Of a DNA stretch of 55,878 bases, positions 34,698 through 43,132 are shown one piece after another; the stretch's first letter is position 1; the number at the start of each line of letters is the position of its first letter. A model generated the notes under the pieces. That model was not told the origin of the DNA and ran no database searches. It saw nothing but the letters and a program-made list of their open reading frames with translations. The DNA is taken from the NCBI GenBank assembly GCA_016860845.1, contig BOKF01000054.1:1-55878 (forward strand), given 5' to 3'. The position numbers and the translations under genes were made by a program. This DNA comes from Chloroflexota bacterium. GTDB taxonomy: Bacteria; Chloroflexota; Anaerolineae; 4572-78; J111.

Positions 34698-34951
34698 GCA
34701 GTCTGGAGTTGCTGCGGCAGGGATTGAGCCAGGCCGACCCAGCCGCGATTGGAGCAGCCGCCACCTTAAGCGCCACGAGCTGCCAGAGCGTCAGCGCCAG
34801 CCCGCTCTTGGAGCAAGCGAAATCGTGGGCCAAGGATACCGGCGCGTTAGGGCTGGTGCGCGCCCATAGCGGCAGTGTGGTGGGTCTGTTGTATTCGGCT
34901 CACACAGATTTAGCTGACCCGGCTGGCTGGCTGCCCGCTTTGCCGGGATAA
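34694..34951 (+). pseudogene. pduX: C-terminal remnant of L-threonine kinase (PduX-like)
   Basis: A reading frame of 85 codons starts with GTG in a GTGA overlap with the cobB stop. Its residues IGAAATLSATSCQ, LLEQAKSWAKDTGALGLV and RAHSGSVVGLLYSA match the C-terminal part of PduX-type GHMP kinases, which have about 300 residues. The ATP-binding N-terminal part is absent, so no kinase activity is expected. PduX makes L-threonine phosphate for CobD. It is either a relic or a small protein with a new role. Confidence 0.72.
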
Positions 34952-35044
34952 TTACCCGGACTCACCTGGCCGGGGGTGGCTATCAAATTGTAGAACAAGT
35001 TGACAACTTGTCCTACCCGGCTATGTTCAGGAGTGACTAAACTG

Positions 35045-36565
35045 ATGACTGCCAAAACCTTGATGATCATGGGCACTCACTCCAACGCCGGCAAGTCAAT
35101 TCTGGTCACGGCGCTATGCCGCATTTTTGCCCAGGAAGGCTACCGGGTCGCACCCTTTAAGGCCCAGAACATGGCCCTTAACGCCGGGGTTACGCCTGAA
35201 GGTCACGAAATTGGCCGGGCCACCATTGCCCAGGCCGAAGCTGCCGGTCTGCCCGCTCATGTGGATATGAACCCGGTGCTGCTCAAGCCGGAAGGCAACC
35301 AGCGCAGCCAGGTGGTGCTGAACGGCCGCCATCACACTCACCTTGAAGCCGCCAATTGGCTGAGTCTGAAGTCTATGCTGTGGCCGCATGTTACGGCGGC
35401 TCTGGAGCGGCTGCGGGCCAAAACTGACCTGGTGATTATCGAAGGGGCCGGCAGCCCGGTTGAAATTAACTTGAAAGAGGGCGATATTGTCAATATGCGG
35501 GTTGCGCGACACGCCCGGTCGCCGGTAGTGCTGGTTGGGGATATTGACCGGGGCGGCGTCTTCGCCGCGCTGGTCGGGACAATGGTGCTGCTGGAGCCGG
35601 AGGAACGCGCCCTGGTCAAAGGCTTCGTCATCAACAAATTCCGGGGCGACGTCAGCCTGCTGGGTAACGGCCTGGCCATGCTGCAAGAGCGAGCCTTCAA
35701 CACCCCAACCTTAGGGGTTATTCCCTTTCTGCCGGAGATTGGTGTGGCGGCGGAGGATTCGGTGGCGCTGGAGGAGGCAGGGAGGCGAAGCAGGGGAGCA
35801 GGGGAGCAGAAGAGCAGGGGAGAAAAGATAGTGGATATTGCGGTGATTCGTTTGCCCCACATATCTAATTTTGATGACTTTGACCCGCTGGCGGCGGAGC
35901 CGGGAGTCCGGGTGCGCTTTGTCGAGCGGCTGGACGACCTGGGCCGGCCCGCGGCTGTCATCCTGCCCGGCAGCAAAATGACCCTGGCCGACCTGGCCTG
36001 GCTGCGCCAGACTGGTCTGGCCGAGCAAGTGGTAGCCCTGGCTCAAGAGGGGACACCCGTGGTGGGCATCTGCGGGGGATACCAGATGCTGGGGCAGTTG
36101 CTACTGGACCCGGACGGGGTGGAAGCAGAGCCGGGCGCTTGGGCGTCGGGATTGGGGCTGCTGCCGGTGGAGACGGTCTTTGCCGGGGACAAGCACACCA
36201 TTCAGGTGCAGGCCACCTTACAGGCCGAGACCGGCCCCCTGGCCGCGCTGCGCGGCGCTCCTATTCGGGGTTATGAAATCCACATGGGCCGCAGCCAACT
36301 TCTTGACCCGGGTGCGCCCTGCCTGAGTTATATTGGCCCTCCTGAAAACCGGCATACCGACGGCGCTTTGGCGGCTGGTGGCTGCATCTGGGGAACTTAT
36401 TTGCACGGCCTGTTTGATAATGATGCCCTGCGCCATGCCTGGCTGGCCAGTTTAGGCTGGCAGGGCCGCGGCCAGACATTCGACCGCCAACTGGCCTACA
36501 ACCGCCTCGCCGATCACGTTCGGACGCATCTGGATATGGATAGGTTAAAACAGATCATTGGGTAA
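35045..36565 (+). CDS. cobQ: Cobyric acid synthase
   Basis: The 506-residue protein has MIMGTHSNAGKSILVTALCR, the FKAQNMALNAGVT loop, GDIDRGGVFAALVGT and the glutaminase Cys in VVGICGGYQMLG with a final LHGLFDNDALR. It amidates positions b, d, e and g of the corrin. Residues about 246-262 ([15 protein letters not shown]) are a low-complexity insert coded by GAGCAGG-type repeats. ATG 35045 follows AGGAG by 11 nt and fits the usual N-terminus. The palindrome ACAAGTTGACAACTTGT lies upstream at 34994-35010. Confidence 0.95.
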   Translation: MTAKTLMIMGTHSNAGKSILVTALCRIFAQEGYRVAPFKAQNMALNAGVTPEGHEIGRATIAQAEAAGLPAHVDMNPVLLKPEGNQRSQVVLNGRHHTHLEAANWLSLKSMLWPHVTAALERLRAKTDLVIIEGAGSPVEINLKEGDIVNMRVARHARSPVVLVGDIDRGGVFAALVGTMVLLEPEERALVKGFVINKFRGDVSLLGNGLAMLQERAFNTPTLGVIPFLPEIGVAAEDSVALEEAGRRSRGAGEQKSRGEKIVDIAVIRLPHISNFDDFDPLAAEPGVRVRFVERLDDLGRPAAVILPGSKMTLADLAWLRQTGLAEQVVALAQEGTPVVGICGGYQMLGQLLLDPDGVEAEPGAWASGLGLLPVETVFAGDKHTIQVQATLQAETGPLAALRGAPIRGYEIHMGRSQLLDPGAPCLSYIGPPENRHTDGALAAGGCIWGTYLHGLFDNDALRHAWLASLGWQGRGQTFDRQLAYNRLADHVRTHLDMDRLKQIIG

Positions 36566-36573
36566 AAACGATT

Positions 36574-37938
36574 ATGGCTATCATCGAAGCGATTGGCGCG
36601 CCGGAAAACGAGAGTGAGCGCAAGGCGATTGCCTATCTAAAAGAGTACTTGCCTGACTCGTATATTGTCTTTCATAATCTGGAATTGCCTACTCCCTCTG
36701 GCCTGCCCTATGAGTATGATTTGATTGTGGTGGGTGAATATGCTGTCTATACCTGGGAAGTCAAAGGCTACAGGGGCTTGATTAAAGGCAACGCTTCGGA
36801 ATGGGAGTTAGAGTCAGGGGCGATTTATCGCAGCCCCCTGCCGTTAGCGAACAAAAAAGCAAAAATAGTGGCCGACCGGCTGTTGCGCCATAATTTGCGG
36901 CTGGAAAAGGTGTGGGTACAGCCCCTTATTGTACTGACCGATGACCGGGCGCAAATACGCCTTAACGATGACCAAGCTAATCGGGTATTGCATCTGGCCG
37001 AAGCAGTGGCCTATATGAGCGACCCGCAACACCTCCCTATTCGGCCTGAGCCGATCACTTCACTTATCCGGCTAATTCGTGAGGCGATTGCCCATCAGTT
37101 TCGTCCTTTACATCGCCCCCATGAAATTGGCGAGTATCACCTGCTGGATACCATCGGCAAAAATGATCTCTACACCACCATAGTGGCCGAACACCGACTT
37201 ATTTCAAACAGCCGGTTTACCCTAAAAGTGTATAATTTTAACCTCTACGCCAGCCCTGAAGAACGCCGCAAACAAGCAGAATGGACCCGGCGCGACGTGA
37301 GCGCCCTTTATCGGCTGGCCGGACATCCAAACATCGTCCGGGCCAACCCACCTTTTCCCTGGCAAGATAACCAGTTGGTTGTACCGTTAGAATGGGTAGA
37401 CGGCTACTCACTGCGAGGGTTGTTGGATAGCGGTATGGCACTCGATTTTGCCCGTAAAATAGAGATCATCCGGCAGGCGGGGACGGGTCTGGCCTACGCT
37501 CACAGCCAGGGTGTGATTCACCGGGACGTGCGCCCAGATAACATCATTGTGCCTTACCGAGGGCCGGTGAAGTTGATCAATTTTGACTGCGCCCGGCTAG
37601 AAGGTAGTGATTTGCAGACTATCGCTACCCGCGTCGGTCGTCGCCTGGACCAGCGGTATGTAGCCCCGGAAGTATGGCAAGCCCCCGCCGCTGTTTCCCC
37701 GGCGGCTGACCAATATGGCCTGGGTGCGGTCTTGTTTGAACTGTTGACTGGCCAGCCGCCCTACCAGCGAATTCGAGAACTCTTTGCCGCCGGGGGGTTG
37801 CCCCACCGCCCCACTGCCGTCAACCCCGCTTTGCTATCAGAGGTGGATGAAGTGATAGCCCGGATGTGCGCCTTCAACCCGGCGGCCCGGTATGGGCGGT
37901 TGGAAGAAGCATTAGAGGATCTAGCGATTATTGGCTAA
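36574..37938 (+). CDS. NERD-domain protein kinase
   Basis: The 454-residue protein has an N-terminal NERD (nuclease-related) domain: NESERKAIAYLKEYL, YEYDLIVVGEYAVYTWEVKGYRG. The kinase domain (about 195-450) has HRDVRPDN at 316 with the catalytic Asp 318. The DFG position reads NFD (336-338), so the metal-binding aspartate is replaced by Asn; activity may be reduced. The gene starts 8 nt after cobQ, and the next kinase 17 nt after its stop. It may therefore be read from the riboswitch operon. NERD-kinases also occur in BREX (PglW), but no other BREX gene is here. Confidence 0.85.
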   Translation: MAIIEAIGAPENESERKAIAYLKEYLPDSYIVFHNLELPTPSGLPYEYDLIVVGEYAVYTWEVKGYRGLIKGNASEWELESGAIYRSPLPLANKKAKIVADRLLRHNLRLEKVWVQPLIVLTDDRAQIRLNDDQANRVLHLAEAVAYMSDPQHLPIRPEPITSLIRLIREAIAHQFRPLHRPHEIGEYHLLDTIGKNDLYTTIVAEHRLISNSRFTLKVYNFNLYASPEERRKQAEWTRRDVSALYRLAGHPNIVRANPPFPWQDNQLVVPLEWVDGYSLRGLLDSGMALDFARKIEIIRQAGTGLAYAHSQGVIHRDVRPDNIIVPYRGPVKLINFDCARLEGSDLQTIATRVGRRLDQRYVAPEVWQAPAAVSPAADQYGLGAVLFELLTGQPPYQRIRELFAAGGLPHRPTAVNPALLSEVDEVIARMCAFNPAARYGRLEEALEDLAIIG

Positions 37939-37955
37939 TCCCACTTGGAGGCGTT

Positions 37956-39704
37956 ATGGCTGATTTATCTGGAAGAGTTTTGGGTGGAAGATACAAAATT
38001 GAAGAGCGTCTTGGCGAAGGTGGAATGGGTCAAGTCTGGCGAGGATACGATTTAAATCTAAAGCGTCGAGTAGCTGTAAAATTCATCAAGGAAGATCCAA
38101 GTTCATGGTCAAAGAAAGCATTGGATAGATTTAAGGAAGAGGCTCTCATACTGGCCAGGCTGGAGCATTCCCGTATTCTCACAGTTTACGATTTTGGGAC
38201 TGAAAACGACGGCCCCGAAAGTTTAATCTACCTGGTGATGAGGCTTGCGGTTGGGGGCAGCCTGATTGACCGGCTACAACAATCAGGCCCTCTCAGTTTT
38301 GATGAGTCTGAACATATCTTTACCCAGATTTGCCAAGCCGTTATTTACGCACATCAAAAACGGGTCATCCATTTCGACCTTAAGCCCTCCAATATCCTGT
38401 TTGATGAAGCCGGGGATGTGCTGGTTGCTGATTTTGGTCTGGCCAAAATTCTTGAAGATACAACCCATGTTAAAGCCAGTACCAGGGTTGGTACATGGGG
38501 TTATATGGCTCCTGAGCAAATATGGGGTTATGATGCCGGTCCGGAGTCGGATGTTTATGCGTTGGGTATTATTTTGTATCAAATGCTGACCGGAGAAATA
38601 CCCGAACAAAAATTTGATAATGATAGGCTTGTAGTTGATTTAGAAGATTTTCTACCTGCACGGATTAAATCTGTCATTGGAATGGCTACTAAGGCTAGCC
38701 GAAAAGAACGTCTTGCCTCAGCCTATGAACTAATGTGGGAAGTTAAAGAAGCTATACCTCGCAATATTGATGAGGCTTTTATAAAAGAATTTGATAGCCG
38801 GTATAACTCACCCCAAGCGTTAGCTTTTAGCCCCAACGGGCGTTTTTTGGCTATGAGTTTGGTAGAGGGGGATCAGGAGGGTACCTCACCTGAACCGGCA
38901 ATGTGCGTATTAGATATAAACTCAGAGCAAATCAGGAGGGATTTATCAGACAATGATACCGATTCATCAACATTTGACGGGGTACATAGTCCATCTTTCA
39001 GCTATGACGCTCAAATCCTGGCCGCACAAACTGGCCGTCACATTTATTTGTGGGATGTGAATAACGGGGAAAAAATACTGCGTTTAGCGGTATCTGGACT
39101 GAATGATATTGCATTTAGTCCGGTCAGTAACCTTTTGGTTTATGGGTGTGCAGATGGAACGATGTTGTTATGGGATTGGGCTAATAACCAGCCAGCGCAA
39201 CAGTTAGAAGAACAAGCAATGGCGGTTTCCAGCATAGCTTTCAGTCCCGATGGAACCCTCCTGACCTCGGCCTATAAAGATGGTTCAGTGAGATTGTGGA
39301 ATATAGACTATCGGCAAGAGGTAAAACGGTTAGCAAACATTCATGCTGATAAAGTGGTTTTCAGCCCCAATATGCGCTTCCTGGCTGCTATATCTGGAGG
39401 TGGCTGGGACAATGATAAATTTGTCATGAGCTTATGGGATATCGAAAGTGGGCAGCGAGTTTGGCAAATAAATGGTGAGGCAAACTTCCCTGTAAAGATA
39501 GCATTCAGTCCCAATAATCAAATGTTGGCGCTAGGGACTGGTATAGGTGATGATGGATATATTGAACTATGGGATATTAAGAATCAGTACCAAGTGTGGA
39601 GAGAATTACGAAGAGGTAATGTTTGGTATAATGTTGCCTTTAACCGCCAAGGATGTTTAGCCTTAGTAAATTCTTATGGACATGTGGAATTGTATCGTCC
39701 GTAG
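37956..39704 (+). CDS. Ser/Thr protein kinase with C-terminal WD40 repeats
   Basis: The 582-residue protein has a Hanks-type kinase (about 11-270): LGEGGMGQVWRGYD, VAVKFIKED, the catalytic loop HFDLKPSN at 139 and DFG at 159. The usual HRD Arg is Phe, so it is a non-RD kinase. From about residue 285 there are seven WD40-like blades, with repeats such as AFSPDGTLLTSAYKDGSVRL and LWDVNNGEK, enough for a full propeller. No transmembrane helix is seen. ATG 37956 has a GGAGG site. The AT content is higher than in the cob genes around it. Confidence 0.93.
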   Translation: MADLSGRVLGGRYKIEERLGEGGMGQVWRGYDLNLKRRVAVKFIKEDPSSWSKKALDRFKEEALILARLEHSRILTVYDFGTENDGPESLIYLVMRLAVGGSLIDRLQQSGPLSFDESEHIFTQICQAVIYAHQKRVIHFDLKPSNILFDEAGDVLVADFGLAKILEDTTHVKASTRVGTWGYMAPEQIWGYDAGPESDVYALGIILYQMLTGEIPEQKFDNDRLVVDLEDFLPARIKSVIGMATKASRKERLASAYELMWEVKEAIPRNIDEAFIKEFDSRYNSPQALAFSPNGRFLAMSLVEGDQEGTSPEPAMCVLDINSEQIRRDLSDNDTDSSTFDGVHSPSFSYDAQILAAQTGRHIYLWDVNNGEKILRLAVSGLNDIAFSPVSNLLVYGCADGTMLLWDWANNQPAQQLEEQAMAVSSIAFSPDGTLLTSAYKDGSVRLWNIDYRQEVKRLANIHADKVVFSPNMRFLAAISGGGWDNDKFVMSLWDIESGQRVWQINGEANFPVKIAFSPNNQMLALGTGIGDDGYIELWDIKNQYQVWRELRRGNVWYNVAFNRQGCLALVNSYGHVELYRP

Positions 39705-39708
39705 GAGT

Positions 39709-40122
39709 TTATTTGAGTTGCACCAACACTTCAGCCGGGCTGAGAATAGCAACAGGCGCATCCTTAAAATCTTCGCTGTTTCGGGTTACAACAGCATCCA
39801 GACCGGTCAGTCGGGCGCAAGCAACCTGCAGATTGTCTTCAAAATCAGTACCAGGCAAATTTAGAGCCAGACTCAGGGTTTGGCGGTCTACAGGGCAAAT
39901 TTCAAAAGTATCGAAACAAAGACGGATAGCCCGGTAAGCCAGGTCCAAACTGGTCAGGCGGCGAGCTACATAAAAAATATCGGTGAGGGTTGAAGCGGTG
40001 AGATAGCCTACCAGGTTGCCATCTTCATGGGCTTGCCACAAGGCCTTGGCTTCGATCACCCAGGGTTCACGGTTGAGTAAAACATCCAACACCACATTGG
40101 TGTCAAGTAAAATACGCATCAT
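39709..40122 (-). CDS. PIN-domain toxin (VapC-like)
   Basis: The 137-residue protein has a PIN domain: MRILLDTNVVLDVLL, STLTDIFYVARRL and DFEDNLQVACARLTGLDAVVTRNSEDF, with the four acidic residues of the nuclease centre. It would cut RNA. The start lies in TGATG, overlapping the antitoxin stop by one base. It converges with the kinase-WD40 gene, with only 4 nt between them. Confidence 0.92.
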   Translation of the reverse strand: MMRILLDTNVVLDVLLNREPWVIEAKALWQAHEDGNLVGYLTASTLTDIFYVARRLTSLDLAYRAIRLCFDTFEICPVDRQTLSLALNLPGTDFEDNLQVACARLTGLDAVVTRNSEDFKDAPVAILSPAEVLVQLK

Positions 40123-40349
40123 CAGCCGTATTTCTCCAAGCGGGCTTCTCTCAACCATTGTGTTACCTCGGCATCAGATGGCGCGGGTTGATCGGTCGCT
40201 AACAGCCCCAAGGCTTGCGTTAATGTCCGGCGTTGGGCTTTGGGCTGATATTTAAACCGCAAAAACTCGATGAAGCTATTAAATTCGGCTACTCCTTCGG
40301 GTGGTAGTTGTTCTAACAATCGTTGAGTATCCTGAATAGACAGACTCAT
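40122..40349 (-). CDS. Antitoxin of the PIN module
   Basis: The 75-residue protein is mostly helical, with IQDTQRLLEQLPPEGVAEFN and FLRFKYQPKAQRR, then a C-terminal tail AEVTQWLREARLEKYG. It resembles the DUF2281-type antitoxin components that pair with PIN toxins. A strong GAGGAGG site precedes the ATG. Together with the toxin it forms one bicistronic unit. Confidence 0.8.
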   Translation of the reverse strand: MSLSIQDTQRLLEQLPPEGVAEFNSFIEFLRFKYQPKAQRRTLTQALGLLATDQPAPSDAEVTQWLREARLEKYG

Positions 40350-40421
40350 TATTGCCTCCTCACCAGCAGATAAAGAAATTATACCAAAAATGATGAAAAA
40401 AGGTGAAACATCCCCTATTAT

Positions 40422-41429
40422 ATGAGCCGCGCCTCAACTATCCTCATCGCAATTATCCTTGACCTTACGTTCGGCGATCCGCCGAACCGGTTTCACCCGC
40501 TGCTGCTCATGGGCAAGTGGCTAAATTGGGGTCGCCGGTTGGCGCCATTGCGTCACCGTTTCTGGTTTGGCACTGGCTGGACGCTGGCGGGAACGCTGCT
40601 TTTTGCCCTACCCTGGCAAATCCTCTTTCGTTCTCAATCTGACGAAAGACTAAAGATGAAAAAAAGAGCTTTAAGAATACTACCTACTCCTTACTCCTTA
40701 CTCCTTACTCCTCTCTTCCTCAAGCCTATCTTCGCCTACCGCAACCTGCGCCGGGCAGTTATCAGCGTGGCGGAGGCATTGGAACGAGAAGATTTGCCGG
40801 AGGCGCAACGGCGGTTGAGCTGGCATCTGGTCAGCCGCAACACCGGCGATTTGAGCGCCGCCGAGGTAGCCGGGACCGCCATTGAATCGCTGGCCGAGAA
40901 TTTGACCGACAGCCTGACCGCGCCTTTGCTGGCCTATGCCGGCGGCGGTCTGCCGGTGGCCTGGGCTTATCGCTTTATCAATACCGCCGATGCCATGTGG
41001 GGCTATCGCACCCCGGAGTTTGAGCAGTTGGGCAAGTTTCCCGCTCGCCTGGACGACCTGCTTAACTGGCTGCCGGCCCGCTTGACCGCCTGGCTGCTGG
41101 TGAGTGCAGCCTGGTTGGTGGGGGAAAACGGCCCGAGCGCTGCCCGTACTATGCTCAACCAACATCATCGAACCGCCAGCCCCAACTCTGGCTGGACGAT
41201 GAGCGCCATGGCCGGGGCATTGGGGGTCACATTGGACAAGCGCGGTGCATATCGGTTGGAAGGAGGGCAGGGGCCGCTAGGGGTGACAACGATCAGGCGT
41301 GCCCTCTACGTGGCTGATGTAGGAGCCGGGTTGGTAGTTCTTGTGTCTCTTCTGGCAGCAGTTATAATCCAAGGGAGAGCAAAAAAGGATTACACAGAGA
41401 AACGCAGAGAAACCACGGAGATACGCTGA
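40422..41429 (+). CDS. cbiB: Adenosylcobinamide-phosphate synthase
   Basis: The 335-residue membrane protein has [23 protein letters not shown] and [20 protein letters not shown], then [22 protein letters not shown] and [16 protein letters not shown]. It joins adenosylcobyric acid and aminopropanol (phosphate). Residues about 70-100 (with [15 protein letters not shown]) are coded by a CCTTACT 7-nt repeat. The last 15 residues ([14 protein letters not shown]) come from an ACACAGAGA repeat. These are the only deviations. It starts a plus-strand gene group after the toxin-antitoxin pair. Confidence 0.94.
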   Translation: MSRASTILIAIILDLTFGDPPNRFHPLLLMGKWLNWGRRLAPLRHRFWFGTGWTLAGTLLFALPWQILFRSQSDERLKMKKRALRILPTPYSLLLTPLFLKPIFAYRNLRRAVISVAEALEREDLPEAQRRLSWHLVSRNTGDLSAAEVAGTAIESLAENLTDSLTAPLLAYAGGGLPVAWAYRFINTADAMWGYRTPEFEQLGKFPARLDDLLNWLPARLTAWLLVSAAWLVGENGPSAARTMLNQHHRTASPNSGWTMSAMAGALGVTLDKRGAYRLEGGQGPLGVTTIRRALYVADVGAGLVVLVSLLAAVIIQGRAKKDYTEKRRETTEIR

Positions 41430-41467
41430 GATTGGTCTGTGGACTGGTTTCGAGGAGCGTTAAGCTT

Positions 41468-42553
41468 ATGACTGAATCTAATCATAGCGCGCCATCATCA
41501 CGGGCCTACGGCCGGCACGTTTTTATCTGCATTCACGGCAACTGCGCCGAACCGGAAGCGGGTGAGCAGTTGCACCGGCGTTTCAGCGAGTTGAACCGGG
41601 AGTACGGCCTCAACAAATTAAGCAACCCGGAGCGGGTCAAATGCAGCATGGCCGACTGCCTGGGCATTTGCAGCGGCGGGCCGGTGGTCGTTGTCTATCC
41701 CGATGGCATCTGGTATCACCACGTGGATGAGGTCAAGCTGGAACGGATTTACCAGGAACATGTTCTGGGCGGCCAGCCGGTCGAGGAGTTCATTTTTCAC
41801 CGTTTATACCCGGCCGGACAGGAGCCGGGTTATGCCCCGGAAGTGCGGGGAGAACAGCGAGAGAGCAGAGGAGCAGAGGAGCAGGGGAGCAGGCTACACA
41901 CTGAGCCTATCGAAGTGGGAGTAGCAGAGCAGGTTGGTGAAATAAATGAAACCCTCCAGCCTTCCAATCTTCCAGCCTCCCAACCCTCCGCCGAAGCGGT
42001 TCGGGCGGCGGCGCGGCGGGCTAAGAAGAAAAAGGGGCTGGTGATTGTCAATACCGGTAACGGCAAGGGCAAGACGACGGCAGCACTGGGGGTGATGACC
42101 CGCGCCTGGGGGCGTAAGATGCGGATTGGCGTTCTACAATTTCTCAAAAACGAAAATGCCCGCTTCGGCGAGATCAAGGCAGCCGAACAGATGGGCAGTA
42201 TTGACTGGATTTCCACCGGCGATGGCTGGACCTGGACTAGCCAGGACATGGACGAAACCGAGGCCAGGGCCAGGCACGGCTGGCAGATTGCCCAGGAGCG
42301 GATTGTCAGCGGCAATTACGACCTGCTCATCCTGGACGAGTTCACCTACCCCCTGCATTACGGCTGGCTGGACAGCGCTGCCGTGATCGAGTGGCTGAAA
42401 GCCAACAAGCCGCCCATGCTTCACTTGATTATCACCGGCCGTTACGCCCCTCAGGCGTTGATTGATTATGCTGACCTGGTCACAGAGATGCGCGAGATCA
42501 AACATCCCCTCAAGGGAGAAGGGATCCGGGCGCAGGCAGGGATTGAATATTAA
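41468..42553 (+). CDS. cobO: Ferredoxin-like domain fused to corrinoid adenosyltransferase
   Basis: The 361-residue protein begins with a thioredoxin-like [2Fe-2S] domain (about 12-115): [16 protein letters not shown] and [20 protein letters not shown]. Residues about 128-175 are a low-complexity linker coded by GAGCAGAG repeats and a CTGAGCCTATCGAAG element. The rest is CobO/Btu[21 protein letters not shown] (Walker A), [18 protein letters not shown] and [15 protein letters not shown]. It adenosylates Co(I) corrinoids. The fused iron-sulfur domain could supply electrons for Co(II) to Co(I), which is an inference. ATG 41468 has a GAGGAGCG site. Confidence 0.93.
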   Translation: MTESNHSAPSSRAYGRHVFICIHGNCAEPEAGEQLHRRFSELNREYGLNKLSNPERVKCSMADCLGICSGGPVVVVYPDGIWYHHVDEVKLERIYQEHVLGGQPVEEFIFHRLYPAGQEPGYAPEVRGEQRESRGAEEQGSRLHTEPIEVGVAEQVGEINETLQPSNLPASQPSAEAVRAAARRAKKKKGLVIVNTGNGKGKTTAALGVMTRAWGRKMRIGVLQFLKNENARFGEIKAAEQMGSIDWISTGDGWTWTSQDMDETEARARHGWQIAQERIVSGNYDLLILDEFTYPLHYGWLDSAAVIEWLKANKPPMLHLIITGRYAPQALIDYADLVTEMREIKHPLKGEGIRAQAGIEY

Positions 42554-42580
42554 ATCCTGATTTCGGAGTTTTTTGTAATC

Positions 42581-42627
42581 GCACCCTTCGATACGCCTTT
42601 CACTGCGTTCAAGGCTACTCAGGGTGC
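42581..42627. repeat. CCTTCGA-type intergenic repeat
   Basis: Arms GCACCCT and AGGGTGC flank the common intergenic motif CTTCGATACGCC. Its relative CTGAGCCTATCGAAG is found inside the linker of cobO. Confidence 0.6.
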
Positions 42628-42646
42628 GAAAAGACTGAGGTATTAA

Positions 42647-43018
42647 ATGGACTTCTCTTTTCCCTCTACCCGGCGGGGCCGGCGGGTTCTCATCTGCGTG
42701 CGCGGCCAGTGCGCCGAATCAAACCGGGGTAAGCGACTGGAGCAGCGGCTGGTCGAACTCATCACGCAGCAAGGCCTGGACAACCCCGACCACCCCCAAC
42801 ACGTTTCATGTACCATCACCAACTGCCTGGGTATCTGCGCCGACGGCCCGATTATGATTGTCCACCCGGAAGCAATCAAGTACCATCACCTGACCGAACC
42901 TGCGCTGGAACGCATTTTTCAACAGCATTTGCTTGGAAACCAGCCGGTGGAGGAACTGATTGTTCGGGAGCAACCCAGCCGGCCTATTCTGTCCAAGAAA
43001 TTCGGCAAAACTCGTTAA
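42647..43018 (+). CDS. Thioredoxin-like [2Fe-2S] ferredoxin
   Basis: The 123-residue protein is one ferredoxin-like domain: VLICVRGQCAESNRGK, then SCTITNCLGICADGPIMIVH, and GNQPVEELIVRE at the end. The cysteine pattern is the same as in the N-terminus of CobO. It resembles the (2Fe-2S) and DUF1636-like proteins that often sit next to cobN. It probably donates electrons or handles metal for cobalt steps; this is inferred from context. Confidence 0.87.
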   Translation: MDFSFPSTRRGRRVLICVRGQCAESNRGKRLEQRLVELITQQGLDNPDHPQHVSCTITNCLGICADGPIMIVHPEAIKYHHLTEPALERIFQQHLLGNQPVEELIVREQPSRPILSKKFGKTR

Positions 43019-43021
43019 TAA

Positions 43022-43107
43022 ATGGTCCACAGATGAACACGGATTTTCACGGATAAATCAAAAATGTTTTTTCATCTGCGTTTATCTGTGTGTATCTGTG
43101 GACCCTA
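43022..43107. repeat. CACAGATG/CATCTGTG-type inverted repeat
   Basis: Left arm phrases are TCCACAGATGAACACGGATT and TTCACGGATAAA; right arm phrases are TCATCTGCGTTTATCTGTG and TATCTGTGGAC. They are imperfect reverse complements around an AT-rich centre, between the ferredoxin and cobN genes. Confidence 0.75.
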
Positions 43108-43132
43108 CCTCTTGAAAGCCTAAAAGTGACTT

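Noticed and set aside
36574..37938. Possible BREX PglW
   Set aside because: Only the NERD-kinase architecture is shared; pglX, pglZ, brxC and others are absent.
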